From: Nostoc favosum CHAB5714
GTDB lineage: Bacteria; Cyanobacteriota; Cyanobacteriia; Cyanobacteriales; Nostocaceae
Assembly (NCBI RefSeq): GCF_020829495.1
Contig: NZ_JAIVFQ010000036.1
Location: forward strand, 1 to 64,000
DNA length: 64,000 nucleotides
Direction of reading: 5' to 3'
Position 1 is the stretch's first letter. Each line of letters begins with the position of its first letter. Positions 37,301 through 45,588 of this stretch are shown here, piece by piece. The notes below the pieces were generated by a model, which ran no database searches, was not told the DNA's origin, and worked only from the letters and a program-made list of their open reading frames with translations. The position numbers and the translations under genes were made by a program.

Positions 37301-37460
37301 ATGTCAGAAAAAGATATCTTTCATAATTTTGGCAATATCTCAAGATATCTACCAAGAGTTTTTTATAGATTCTTTTATTAAAAGTATATTGGAACGATAT
37401 GAAATCAAATTATTTGTTTTTCATGTTCAGAAACAGGAGATAGTATTATGGAAAAATTAG
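37301..37460 (+). pseudogene. Second xisH, internally deleted
   Basis: Starts MSEKDIFHN like xisH, then jumps to the family's C-terminal third (LAISQDIYQEFFIDSFIKSI then IKLFVFHVQKQEIVLWKN) with a frame change at the junction near 37328. About 80 codons are missing. Lies 11 bp after the intact xisI. Confidence 0.8.
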
Positions 37461-37749
37461 ATTATCAGGAATTAGTGAAAAGGATTATCTATAAAGATGC
37501 AAATGAGCAACCTAAAGAAGATTTAGAAAATACCGAAATTGTCTTTCATTAGGCTGGGAAAATAATCAACGGGTGCATGGTTGCTTAGTCCATCTTGACA
37601 TTATCAACGACAAAATCTGGATTCAAAGAGACGGTACAGAATATGGGATAGCCAAGGAACTTGTTAACGCTGGTATTCCTAAAAATCAAATTGTTCTCGC
37701 CTTTCAACCAGCCGATATCAGACAGTATACTGAATTTGCAGTTACTTAA
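37448..37749 (+). pseudogene. Second xisI, frameshifted
   Basis: MEKLDYQELVKRIIYKDANE opens the gene, but after NTEIVFH a stop comes at about 37549; the next frame goes on LGWENNQRVHGCLVHLDIIN, DKIWIQRDGTEYGIAKELVN and ADIRQYTEFAVT to the stop at 37747. A small deletion of the segment before LGW explains both. Overlaps the xisH remnant exactly as the intact pair overlaps. Confidence 0.85.
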
Positions 37750-37825
37750 TTAAGCCTAAATTTTATAATTATGATAGCGTTGCCATCAACTTGATATACT
37801 ATAAATATCCCTACATACACATATC

Positions 37826-38065
37826 ATGTTAACCGTAACGTTTGATGAAATCCAGCAAAATCTAACTAGCTATCTTCAACAAGTAGCAGCAGGAGAAAGT
37901 ATTATTATCATGCAAGCAGGTAAACCTATTGCAGAAATTAAACCAGTTTCAGCCACCTCTCAACAAATTAGACCTTATGGCTTATGTGCTGGGGAGTTCA
38001 TTGTTCCAGATGATTTTGATAGTCCTTTACCTGAAGAGATTTTGAATAGTTTTGAAGGGAAATGA
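37826..38065 (+). CDS. Phd/YefM-type antitoxin
   Basis: 79 residues. The N-terminal Phd/YefM fold (MLTVTFDEIQQNLTSYLQQV, then AAGESIIIMQAGKPIAEIKP) binds DNA; the acidic tail (PDDFDSPLPEEI) wraps a PIN toxin. The stop overlaps the toxin start by 4 bp. Appears intact although its toxin gene is split. Confidence 0.88.
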   Translation: MLTVTFDEIQQNLTSYLQQVAAGESIIIMQAGKPIAEIKPVSATSQQIRPYGLCAGEFIVPDDFDSPLPEEILNSFEGK

Positions 38066-38619
38066 AACTCTTATTAGATACCCATATTTTCTTATGGTTT
38101 ATTAGTGGTGATCAAAAATTACCAATTAATTTACAAAATAACATTCGTGATTTAAACAACGACGTATATTTAAGTTGCGTTTCAATACCGTTCGGATAAG
38201 CAGGGGAGGCTCTTGAGGCTCTTGAGGCTCTTGAGGAAAGAAGGTTATTGTTCAGCAATTCTTCTCTCAAGAACAGCTTCTCTTCTCCCCCTGCTCAAGA
38301 ACAGCCTGCCTCAACCAAAAAATTCCTTAACCGAACGGTATTGAGTTGCGTTTCAGTTTGGGAAGCAACTGTTAAATATCAATTAGGTAAATTACCATTA
38401 CCAGAATCCCCTGAAATCTACCTTCCTAAACAGCGTCAGCAGCATTTAATCAGTAGTCTCAACCTAGATGAAGAAAGTGTTGCTCAACTCTTGAATTTAC
38501 CATTATTACATCGCGATCCTTTTGATAGGATGTTGATTTGTCAAGCTTTACAACATAATTTAACAATTTTAACTGTAGACCCGGCAATTCGTTCCTACTC
38601 GGTCAGTGTTTTATATTAA
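38062..38619 (+). pseudogene. vapC PIN toxin split by a MITE
   Basis: ATG 38062 gives MKLLLDTHIFLWFISGDQKL to LSCVS, then the element at 38183-38343 interrupts. After it the frame resumes SCVSVWEATVKYQLGKLPLP and runs HRDPFDRMLICQALQHNLTI to the stop at 38619. Removing the element and one copy of the 10-bp duplication rebuilds an unbroken PIN protein of about 130 residues with D6, the WE pair and the C-terminal D's. The toxin is an RNase that cuts specific RNA; as it stands it is inactive. Confidence 0.88.
38183..38343. mobile_element. 161-bp MITE with 10-bp target duplication
   Basis: 13-bp perfect inverted ends CAATACCGTTCGG (38183-38195) and CCGAACGGTATTG (38331-38343); flanking direct repeats AGTTGCGTTT at 38173-38182 and 38344-38353. 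Inside: four CTCTTGAGG units. No transposase; it must have been moved by one elsewhere in the genome. Confidence 0.93.
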
Positions 38620-38798
38620 GGTAATAATTGCTCAAAATCTGGAAGAGAATAGCCTTTCCATTTTAAAAGTGCATACAAGTATGCTTTTTTCAACATTAAA
38701 TAATCAGCACTTAGTCGGAGCGATGCCTGCGGCGGGCTATTCGGCGTCGCAAAACTACACGCTATAGGAGCAATTCATGAATTGCCCCTACCTAAAAA

Positions 38799-40079
38799 TC
38801 ATTCTTCTCGGCTTTGTTTGCGTAAGTCCTGTTCACTTTTCGTTGTTCGGCTAAAAAGTCGATAGTATAGCCATGTACTAGTTTCCTTTAAGGGAAACAG
38901 TAGATAGGTGAGAGGATTTATTGCCACAATAATATTTCGGAAGTCTCGCCGTGCCAAAAATAAGATCGCACGAGCAACTTGCTGTGCAGACATCACTCCA
39001 TAAGGATTAAGTTGACTCTTAAATGGGCCAAGAATTAACTTGCGAATTACACAATCCCCGTCCAAACGCTTCAGGGTAACAATATCTCCTAGCGATCGCT
39101 TGCTGAGTTCATAAAGCGGACTCAATGCTGGAGAAACCTCAGCCTCAGAAGTGTTTACCCAGATTTCCTTGGTTGCTTTTGCTTGTGGCCCTGTTACAGT
39201 TGTCAAAAATATATCCATCAACCGCAATGCTGAAAAGGTATTCACTTCATAAGAAGAGTTGATAGCCTCCGATGTGCGGCTGGCATAGACATTGATGCCG
39301 TGGTTGATAATTAAAATATCTACTTTCTCTAAACTATCTCTCAAATTGGCTTCATTACCCAACTGCCAAGGAACCACCTTCACCCCAACTTGCTCTACTA
39401 ATTTTTCTGGATTAGTGGTTAATGCGACAACTTTAGCATTATTCTTTACAAGTTCAGCCGCTAATGCTTGTCCCAATGCTCCTGATGCTCCGGTTAAAGC
39501 GACGGTTTTACCCTTGAGAGACAGTCCTGTACCAAGAATTTTATCCACTAGAGGAAAGACACCACTGTAGTAAGCGTTGACATCATCAAAATGATGCCGC
39601 CAATGGTAAGACCGATTCACCCACCAAATGGATGGTATTGTCTCTAAAGGGCCGGGTAGGTGGTTGTAGTCTGTATCAATTTTTCCCTGGAAATATCGTA
39701 CAGACGCGCCATACAAGAAGGTGCAACCATAAGCTACTCCCAGCCATAACCCCATTTGCTGGACAATTAAGGCAATGACTACCAATACCACCAGCAGTAG
39801 ACTCGATTCTAAAATGTCGTGATAGAGCTGGGATTCTTGGTAAACTTTCAGGGAAACTATTGATAAATCGCGGCGATAAGCCATGTGGTGCTTGTTGTGC
39901 CATTTAGCAAGCCAATTGACTTGGTGACACAAAGCATGGTAGCTGTCTCTCAAGACCTCAGCGAGTAAAAGTGAGAAGAGTGCCCAACTAGCAAACTGTA
40001 AGCTGGCATTTAGCCAAACCCAATTAATTTGTAATCTTGCTTCAATTCCAATCAAGTTTTCAGCTAGCATTTTTATCAT
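38799..40079 (-). CDS. Fatty-acid hydroxylase/short-chain dehydrogenase fusion
   Basis: 426 residues. The first half (1-180) is a membrane di-iron enzyme of the sterol desaturase/fatty-acid hydroxylase superfamily with His boxes HALCH (49-53), HNKHH (61-65), and HWRHH near 160; several hydrophobic segments surround them. The second half (about 188-426) is an SDR: TGASGALG for NAD(P), NHG, and a YELSK (Y-x-x-x-K) active site near 330. Such fusions occur in cyanobacteria; the product is unknown (a hydroxylated and then oxidised lipid is possible). Membrane-bound. It lies alone. Confidence 0.85.
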   Translation of the reverse strand: MIKMLAENLIGIEARLQINWVWLNASLQFASWALFSLLLAEVLRDSYHALCHQVNWLAKWHNKHHMAYRRDLSIVSLKVYQESQLYHDILESSLLLVVLVVIALIVQQMGLWLGVAYGCTFLYGASVRYFQGKIDTDYNHLPGPLETIPSIWWVNRSYHWRHHFDDVNAYYSGVFPLVDKILGTGLSLKGKTVALTGASGALGQALAAELVKNNAKVVALTTNPEKLVEQVGVKVVPWQLGNEANLRDSLEKVDILIINHGINVYASRTSEAINSSYEVNTFSALRLMDIFLTTVTGPQAKATKEIWVNTSEAEVSPALSPLYELSKRSLGDIVTLKRLDGDCVIRKLILGPFKSQLNPYGVMSAQQVARAILFLARRDFRNIIVAINPLTYLLFPLKETSTWLYYRLFSRTTKSEQDLRKQSREE

Positions 40080-40509
40080 ATTTGTCTATACTCGTTTTTC
40101 TTAATCATTCTTCAAGTGGTAATTAAGGTTGAGTCTAGAGCAAATAAAAATCAAAGGGAATAGGGAATAGGGAATGGGGAGTAGGGAATGGGAAATGAGG
40201 GAGCAGGGGGAGTGGCAAAAAGCAATATTCAATGCCCCCCGATCGCTCATACTACCAACCGTCGGAATTTAGCTACAATATCTCAGTTCAATAGAGCAAA
40301 ACCAAGGCTGATCAACTGCAATTGAGACTCGATTGAGATGGCGATCGCAGCAGCATAAATACTTAATTGCCAACGCGTGGGGCGAATAATTTCGACTCGT
40401 GCTGCTTCCGGCACAAATTGAAAATCCATAGCATATTTTAACTTGGTAAGGTACAGAAGTTAGTTCTTAAAACCAGAATTAAGCTTGTTTTAAGGACTAA
40501 CTCCTGCCT
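40080..40509. other. Spacer with one small ORF
   Basis: GGGAATA and GGGGAGT heptamers at 40155-40215; the rest holds the small ORF at 40283-40429. Confidence 0.5.
40283..40429 (-). CDS. Small hypothetical ORF
   Basis: 48 codons, MDFQFVPEAARVEIIRPTRW then a hydrophobic LSIYAAAIAISIESQLQLIS. It contains a HIP1-like site and has a plausible composition, but no clear ribosome site. Could be a real small membrane-associated protein or a decayed piece; not recognised. Confidence 0.35.
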   Translation of the reverse strand: MDFQFVPEAARVEIIRPTRWQLSIYAAAIAISIESQLQLISLGFALLN

Positions 40510-40878
40510 TATAGCGGTTCTCGTTTACGTCAGGTACACCCGTAGGGGCAAGTCTTTGCCCATAGGTGTCAACTTAACGTAAAACCCTTGCAATGACGTT
40601 ATATCAAGTCCACTCAATTACTAATTAAGCCACTAATTAAGCCGTCGGAACCCCACCCCGCTTTTGTCTAACGACAAAATCTCCCCTCCCCGTTCACGGG
40701 GAGGGGATTAAGGGGAGCCAGTGCGGTCTTGGGGTTCACCTGCGTGGAGCCGGATAGCGTGTGGGGTAAAATGACTGTGGAATGAAGCTCTCTGACTTAA
40801 GTTGACACCAATGGGCAAAGACTTGCCCCTACACCTCGTGATGTAATGTTGTACCGCATCTGAATGGGAACCGCTATA
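40510..40878. mobile_element. 369-bp nested repeat element
   Basis: Bounded by TATAGCGGTTC (40510-40520) and its inverse GAACCGCTATA (40868-40878). Inside are two inverted copies of a TAGGGGCAAGTCTTTGCCCAT word (about 40542 and 40814), a pair of AAGTTGACACC/GGTGTCAACTTA arms and a GGGGAGGGG hairpin of the kind at 46905-46980. So several elements are nested. It ends one base before the stop of the next gene. Confidence 0.75.
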
Positions 40879-40879
40879 T

Positions 40880-41320
40880 TCAAATAGCTCTTTGCCGCGG
40901 ATGTTCCCCATTAAGCCCTTGCTTAATCCAACTCAGGCATTCATATTCGGATTGGAATAATTTGGGAGCTGCAATATTATTCAATAACTCTGGTGGATAA
41001 TGGTCATAAAAATATTTGTCTCCTTCTTGGAAAATGATTATCAAATTGTTTCGGTAAATGTAGCGAGACTTAAAACTATCTCTGTGACTAACAAACTCTA
41101 AATTTTTATCAATATGTTCTTTAGCAATATCAATGATATTACTAACGCTACTTCCATAGATTTTTGCTGGATTTTCTGCTTTATGAAATTGGCTTGTGTG
41201 TCCAACCTCCGATAGCAATTTATACGAATAAATCTCGGAATTATCAAGCTTCCCAAAAACAAATGGAATGATGAGATATCCTTTGTATGAGACTGAATTT
41301 TCATAAAGAAGACGACTCAT
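40880..41320 (-). CDS. Hypothetical protein
   Basis: 146 residues, not recognised. N-terminal beta-rich part (YKGYLIIPFVFGKLDNSEIY), helical middle (SNIIDIAKEHIDKN) and an aromatic end (YFYDHYPPELLNN). Strong AGGAGG-like GGAGGTTGAGATG start region supports expression. The last codons reach the inverted repeat element, so the original C-terminus may be altered. Confidence 0.65.
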   Translation of the reverse strand: MSRLLYENSVSYKGYLIIPFVFGKLDNSEIYSYKLLSEVGHTSQFHKAENPAKIYGSSVSNIIDIAKEHIDKNLEFVSHRDSFKSRYIYRNNLIIIFQEGDKYFYDHYPPELLNNIAAPKLFQSEYECLSWIKQGLNGEHPRQRAI

Positions 41321-41618
41321 CTCAACCTCCTTTGCTGTAACTGCTCTAAAAAAATTCCCTTAAATCACATTTACATTAAAAATCAATGCTTTTCTGTTAA
41401 ATATATTCATGTATCGCCTAAACCCTCATCGCTATTTAACAAAGAGGGCTATTACCCCTTTTGTCAAGCAAAAAGGAATATCAAGCTTTAACAAAAAAGT
41501 ATCGTAACACTAATTATGGCTCTTTTTGTAATTACTAAACATTAGATATTTTATAAAAGTTAAAAAATTATAAATCTCATTCTGTCGGCCTACTCCCCCT
41601 GCTTTTGCGCCCTGCCTT
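41321..41618. other. AT-rich spacer, nothing seen
   Basis: About 300 bp between two leftward genes, without ORF or repeat family. Confidence 0.5.
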
Positions 41619-42476
41619 TCAAGACCATAAACTGAGTTGATTGGGGGGATGCTCAAGGTTATTCCAAGGTAGGGGTGGAACTGGTGTGTGACTCTGTTCT
41701 AATAGCTGTTGAAAGTGACGGGCTGTGCTAGGCGTAGACGCTTCTATTGGACAATGGACAAAGAAATAAATTTGCACTCCCATTTGCAACCATTGCTGAA
41801 TCTGCCTTACCCACTCTTCCATAAACGGCTGATTCACTGATAAAATTGGATGAGAAATAAACCGAATCAGAGTAAAAGGTGCTGTCACACTTAATTGCAA
41901 CGGTAATTTGGGTTTACGCCGTTCCGATTGCAACTGGGGGTCATCATCTCCGGTGTAAATAGGGCGCGAGTCTAACAATACCCGTCCCACACCTAGCTTT
42001 TCTAAAAGTGTCGTCAAATTACTCGCATAGGGTTCTCTGAACCAGTCGGGATGCCGAACTTCTAACGCTAGGGGTGCTTCTTTACGCGGCCAAGCTTCCA
42101 GAAAGTTGGTCAAATCGTCAAGCAATGCAGGTGCATAACTGGGTGGTAACTGGGCAAACATTGGGCCAAGACGCTTACCTAGAGGGCGCATCCCTTCCAG
42201 AAATTTGAAAGCAGCCGGAATATAAGGTTTCAGCAATCCTTGATGGGTAATATCTCGCGGTAATTTCAGACAAAATTCAAAACCTGCTGGTGTTTCGGCA
42301 GCCCAACGGGTTACAGTTTCTTGGTTAGGCACGGCATAAAAGGTGGTATTACCTTCTACAGTGGTGAAGCGACGACTGTAGAGATTCAGAAAATCGGCAG
42401 TGCGAGTGCCTTGGGGATAAAGTTCGCCCGCCCAACCTTTATATGCCCAAACAGCACAACCAATAAAAAAGTTCAC
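41619..42476 (-). CDS. DUF72 (YecE-like) TIM-barrel protein
   Basis: 285 residues. IGCAVWAYKGWAGELYP start, FTTVEGNTTFYAVP, FCLKLPRDITH, PMFAQLPPSY, LALEVRHPDWF and the end YFFVHCPIEASTP are the family blocks. DUF72 proteins form a TIM-barrel-like fold of unknown activity, found widely. Cytoplasmic. Confidence 0.92.
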   Translation of the reverse strand: MNFFIGCAVWAYKGWAGELYPQGTRTADFLNLYSRRFTTVEGNTTFYAVPNQETVTRWAAETPAGFEFCLKLPRDITHQGLLKPYIPAAFKFLEGMRPLGKRLGPMFAQLPPSYAPALLDDLTNFLEAWPRKEAPLALEVRHPDWFREPYASNLTTLLEKLGVGRVLLDSRPIYTGDDDPQLQSERRKPKLPLQLSVTAPFTLIRFISHPILSVNQPFMEEWVRQIQQWLQMGVQIYFFVHCPIEASTPSTARHFQQLLEQSHTPVPPLPWNNLEHPPNQLSLWS

Positions 42477-42710
42477 AGTGCCTAAAAGCCTTGAGATATC
42501 ATATTCAATTTTACAGGCAGGTTGTAGGGATGGATAAAGCTAGTACCGCAAGGCGGAAGTCAAAAGTCACGTATGCTTTAATTTTGGGCTTTCTGGCTAT
42601 TTTTAATGGTAGGTTTATTTCCGCTGACTTGTACTAGGTTAGATTTCCGACTTCAAAATACTTGATTGCTTATACCATTTCTTTGTAAGGCTGCGCCAAA
42701 CCCTTTTAAC

Positions 42711-42776
<66 letters not shown>

Positions 42777-42856
42777 TTCTTTGTGTCCTTTGCGTCCTTT
42801 GCGGTTCGTTTTTCTTCCTTGTACTTAAATATGGTTTAGCGCATCTTCATACAGAA

Positions 42857-43110
42857 TTGGTATTACTCATTTTGATAGATTTAGCAAGCAAAAAGGTATA
42901 TTGCTTACTCAAAATGCTTGATTACTTTCTCATTTCAGTAGATTCAGCAAGCAAAAAGGCATATTGCTTACTCAAAATGCTTGATTGCTTTCTCATTTCG
43001 GTAGATTCAGCAAGCAAAAAGGCATATTGCTTACTCAAAATGCTTGATTGCTTACTCATTTCAGTAGATTTAGCAAGCAAAAAGGCATATTGCTTTCTCA
43101 TTTGAGTAGA
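42857..43110. repeat. 63-bp tandem repeat, four units
   Basis: Period of 63 bp (words AGCAAGCAAAAAGGCATA and TGCTTACTCAAAATGCTTGA). The plus frame 42857-43105 repeats V-D-S-A-S-K-K-A-Y-C-L-L-K-M-L-D-C; the minus frame is open as well. 63 is 3 x 21, as in the 47.3-kb block. Confidence 0.9.
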
Positions 43111-43303
43111 TCGCGTATTCATTTTGGTGTTTTGGGCAAGTAAACAGGCATATAGCGGTTTCAATAGCCTGGAATACACATCACTTCACTTATAAGGGCA
43201 CAGCATTGCTGTGCCCCTACCATCTGTTGCATCCAAACAAGAACTGCTTGATTGCTTTTTCATTTAAGTAATTCATACACTGTGTGTCATAGCGCAGCCT
43301 CAA

Positions 43304-44002
43304 CTATTGAAAAATTGAACCATCAGGCATAATTGCCCCTGCTAAGTTAGTACCAACTAGTTTAACCAGAAGGCGCTCACCAGAGCGAATCCGCGCTCCC
43401 GTTAAGTCGGCTCCTCGCAAGTCGGCCCCACTGAGATCCGCTCCAATCAAATTAGCAGCGCGTAAATTCGCCTCCCTGAGATCCGCTAAAAGTAGATTTG
43501 CCCGAAATAAATTTGCTTCAGATAAATTCGCTCCTCTGAGGTTGACTTTGTGCATAAAAGTATCGCTGAGATTAGCACCGCTCAAATTGGCATAACTCAG
43601 ATTTCTGCCAGATAAATCTTTATTGCTCAAATTTGCCCGACTGTAGTCTTTGCCACTCAAGTCTGAGTTTTGCTTTGGTGGTTTCTGGCTTGTTTGAGAT
43701 GGTTTTTCCGGTTGCGGTGGCGGTGAGTGTGGTTTCTGGGTTGTTTGAGATGGTTTTTCCGGTTGCGGTGGCGGTGAGTGATGTGTGGTTTGATGTTTGG
43801 TTTTTAGAGAACGCAACTTTTCACGAGCTTCATTTATGGCTTTGAGCTTATCTTGTGCTTTCTGCTGTAAACGGAGATTGTCTTTGGGAATGCGATCGGG
43901 ATGCCAAACAAAGACTAAATCTTTGTAAGCCTGGTTCACTTCTTCAAGTGTTGCCCCAGGCTCTAATTCCAAAACTCTATAGTAGTGCTCCAGATCGCTC
44001 AT
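43304..44002 (-). CDS. J-domain protein with pentapeptide repeats
   Basis: 232 residues. J domain 1-70 with HPD at 34-36, needed to stimulate DnaK ATPase; a Pro/Gln-rich linker (about 70-110) with two 18-residue tandem repeats around HSPPPQPEKPSQT; and a pentapeptide-repeat domain (about 118-225, A-N-L-S-G type), which folds as a right-handed beta helix. A cochaperone that may present a client bound to the beta helix to Hsp70. Cytoplasmic. Confidence 0.92.
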   Translation of the reverse strand: MSDLEHYYRVLELEPGATLEEVNQAYKDLVFVWHPDRIPKDNLRLQQKAQDKLKAINEAREKLRSLKTKHQTTHHSPPPQPEKPSQTTQKPHSPPPQPEKPSQTSQKPPKQNSDLSGKDYSRANLSNKDLSGRNLSYANLSGANLSDTFMHKVNLRGANLSEANLFRANLLLADLREANLRAANLIGADLSGADLRGADLTGARIRSGERLLVKLVGTNLAGAIMPDGSIFQ

Positions 44003-44075
44003 ACGATATTTTGGTGGACAATCAACTTAATTATGAGTGATGGAGCCATTTATTCGCTGCATCATTTGTTATTGA

Positions 44076-44206
44076 TCATTGGGCATTGGGCATGGGGCAT
44101 TGGGCATTGGGCATTGGGCATTGGTTATTAATTTTTCTCTCTCACTCCCCCTGCCTCCCCTGCCTCCCCTGCCTCCCCTGCCTCCCCTGCCTCCCCTGCT
44201 CCACTC
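44076..44206. repeat. STRR heptamers and CTCCCCTGC nonamers
   Basis: GGGCATT heptamers at about 44078-44125, then CTCCCCTGC units of 9 bp at about 44152-44205. The stop region of the following membrane-protein gene (leftward) lies in this C-rich stretch. Confidence 0.85.
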
Positions 44207-44699
44207 ATCTCCCCATCTCCCCATTTCTCCATCGAGCGATCGCTCTCAAATATGCTGCAACTGGAATCTGATAAATTTCAATCACAATCCAAACAATAAT
44301 TGATAAATGTGATAAAAAAGTTAATATCGTCCAAATATATGGCGTCCAGGTAATGGGTTCTTTGAGATTAGCAGGAAAATAGTAAGCTACTATGCCAATT
44401 AGAGTAGTGGGAAGAATTACAAAAACTGCTGCTGCTAGTCCATAACCCCAACCTAATTCCACACCTTCCAACTGGCCTTCTGTCCAACTAAAGCCATTCC
44501 AACGCCAAATTAAGGGTGGTTGCCTAGAAGGCATCTTGATTTGCTGTAGTTCTAAGTTGACTGTAAAAATTTCTTGGCAAAAGTCACAAGCCATAGCTTC
44601 CATCATTGGCATGTGAGAAATCTTACCTATCCGACAGACTGGGCAGGGGTAAACTCCATAATAGTCGAAAGATTGGGCTAAGATTTTGGAACTGGGCAT
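44205..44699 (-). CDS. Zinc-ribbon membrane protein
   Basis: 164 residues. CPVC (19-22) and CDFC (38-41) form a zinc ribbon, followed by a soluble stretch and two membrane helices (about 85-105 and 122-142). The end (RWRNGEMGR) comes from the repeat region, so the native C-terminus may be cut. A family of such proteins is common in cyanobacteria; no function known. Confidence 0.8.
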   Translation of the reverse strand: MPSSKILAQSFDYYGVYPCPVCRIGKISHMPMMEAMACDFCQEIFTVNLELQQIKMPSRQPPLIWRWNGFSWTEGQLEGVELGWGYGLAAAVFVILPTTLIGIVAYYFPANLKEPITWTPYIWTILTFLSHLSIIVWIVIEIYQIPVAAYLRAIARWRNGEMGR

Positions 44700-45317
44700 A
44701 ATGAAACTGAATGATCCTAAAAAGTTAATCTGGTCAATGAGGACTTGGGTAAGAATAATGTATGGCGATCGTCAATTGTCTGCAATAAGCTTTCGCAAGG
44801 TGAGGTGACAAGTCAGGAGAATTATATATTTTAACTTCTTAATCCTGGCTTTTTAAACTTCTCAGAGACAAAAGCTATCGTTTAGAGTTCTCTCTGATTA
44901 CCTTGATTTGGCTGTATTCTATTCCTTTAGAGAATCGCCAGATTCGGAATTTTTAGATTTTTCACCATTGATTTTTGCTCATCTACACTACCCATTAGTC
45001 ATGACACAACAATAATTTGTAAACTTATTAACTAGGGTGATATCTAATGACAAGCAGCTTTCTTTGTCTACGCAAACAAGCAACTAGCACTTCACTACAC
45101 AATCAGAACAGGGCATGATTTTGAATTTTGCAAAGCGTTATTAGTCTTTACTCCCACATTTGTACTGAGTCTATCGCTTTTTTATGGTTTGTGGGGGTCT
45201 TGACACCGCCTAGTGTTCCTGTTAATGTTACTTTAAATAGGCATATTTATTCAGTTTTACAGCAAAAGCCCCGCAAATGCTTAACACAAATTTCTACTTA
45301 TATTTTTCGTTTAGGGT
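44700..45317. other. Spacer upstream of aromatic leader
   Basis: No conserved gene. An open frame 45128-45364 runs through the hairpin at 45318 and is not credible as a protein. The transcript start of the leader region should be in this stretch. Confidence 0.5.
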
Positions 45318-45390
45318 GGTTCACCGGGAGTGAATCGAGTTTCCTAACGGAAACCGCCCGGTGAACCGCAGAGCGAACTCTGCGGTTTTT
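45318..45390 (+). terminator. Overlapping hairpins with terminator, 5' of leader peptide
   Basis: GGTTCACCGGG (45318-45328) pairs perfectly with CCCGGTGAACC (45357-45367). A second stem, AACCGCAGAG (45364-45373) with CTCTGCGGTT (45378-45387) and a T5 tail, is an intrinsic terminator. The two share bases 45364-45367, so they exclude each other in full length. It could be the end of an upstream small RNA or a second control point for the DAHP synthase transcript. Confidence 0.65.
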
Positions 45391-45416
45391 GTTGTTTTAA
45401 GGAGAATTTCATTGTC

Positions 45417-45479
45417 ATGACTTATTTCAGTAGCTGGTTTTATGGCTTTTACTTTTGGCCCAGACTAAGTTCCGGGTAA
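45417..45479 (+). CDS. Aromatic leader peptide of DAHP synthase attenuator
   Basis: 20 codons, MTYFSSWFYGFYFWPRLSSG, with Phe x4, Tyr x3 and Trp x2, nine of twenty residues, clustered at positions 3-14. AAGGAG lies 12 bases before the ATG. The last codons (AGT TCC GGG, 45468-45476) form strand 1 of the attenuator. It ends 109 bp before the DAHP synthase gene. Peptides of this kind (pheL, trpL) sense charged tRNA by ribosome stalling; here all three aromatic amino acids, the end products of the pathway, would be sensed. Confidence 0.85.
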   Translation: MTYFSSWFYGFYFWPRLSSG

Positions 45480-45541
45480 ATAGCGTCATGCCAATGAATC
45501 AGAACGCGCCCGGAACTCTTCAAAGGTTTCGGGCTTTTTTA
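45468..45541 (+). promoter_or_regulatory. Attenuator: exclusive antiterminator/terminator stems
   Basis: Strand 1 AGTTCCGGG (45468-45476) is the perfect complement of strand 2 CCCGGAACT (45509-45517). Strand 2 with its preceding G (GCCCGGAAC, 45508-45516) also pairs with strand 3 GTTTCGGGC (45526-45534), with one G-U pair, followed by six T: an intrinsic terminator. Stalling at the aromatic codons leaves strand 1 free to hold strand 2 (read-through); a ribosome at the stop covers strand 1 and lets 2 pair with 3 (termination). Confidence 0.85.
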
Positions 45542-45588
45542 TTATCCGCAAATAGTGCCCAATACTCAATTTTTAGGAGAACGAAACC

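Noticed and set aside
45128..45364. 78-codon ORF
   Set aside because: It reads through the GGTTCACCGGG hairpin and has no ribosome site or family pattern.
45290..45390. T-box riboswitch upstream of aroF (an AGGGTGG word followed by ACCG precedes a terminator)
   Set aside because: The resemblance is short, no stem I with a specifier loop could be drawn, and T-boxes are not known to me from cyanobacteria. The leader-peptide attenuator explains the region better.
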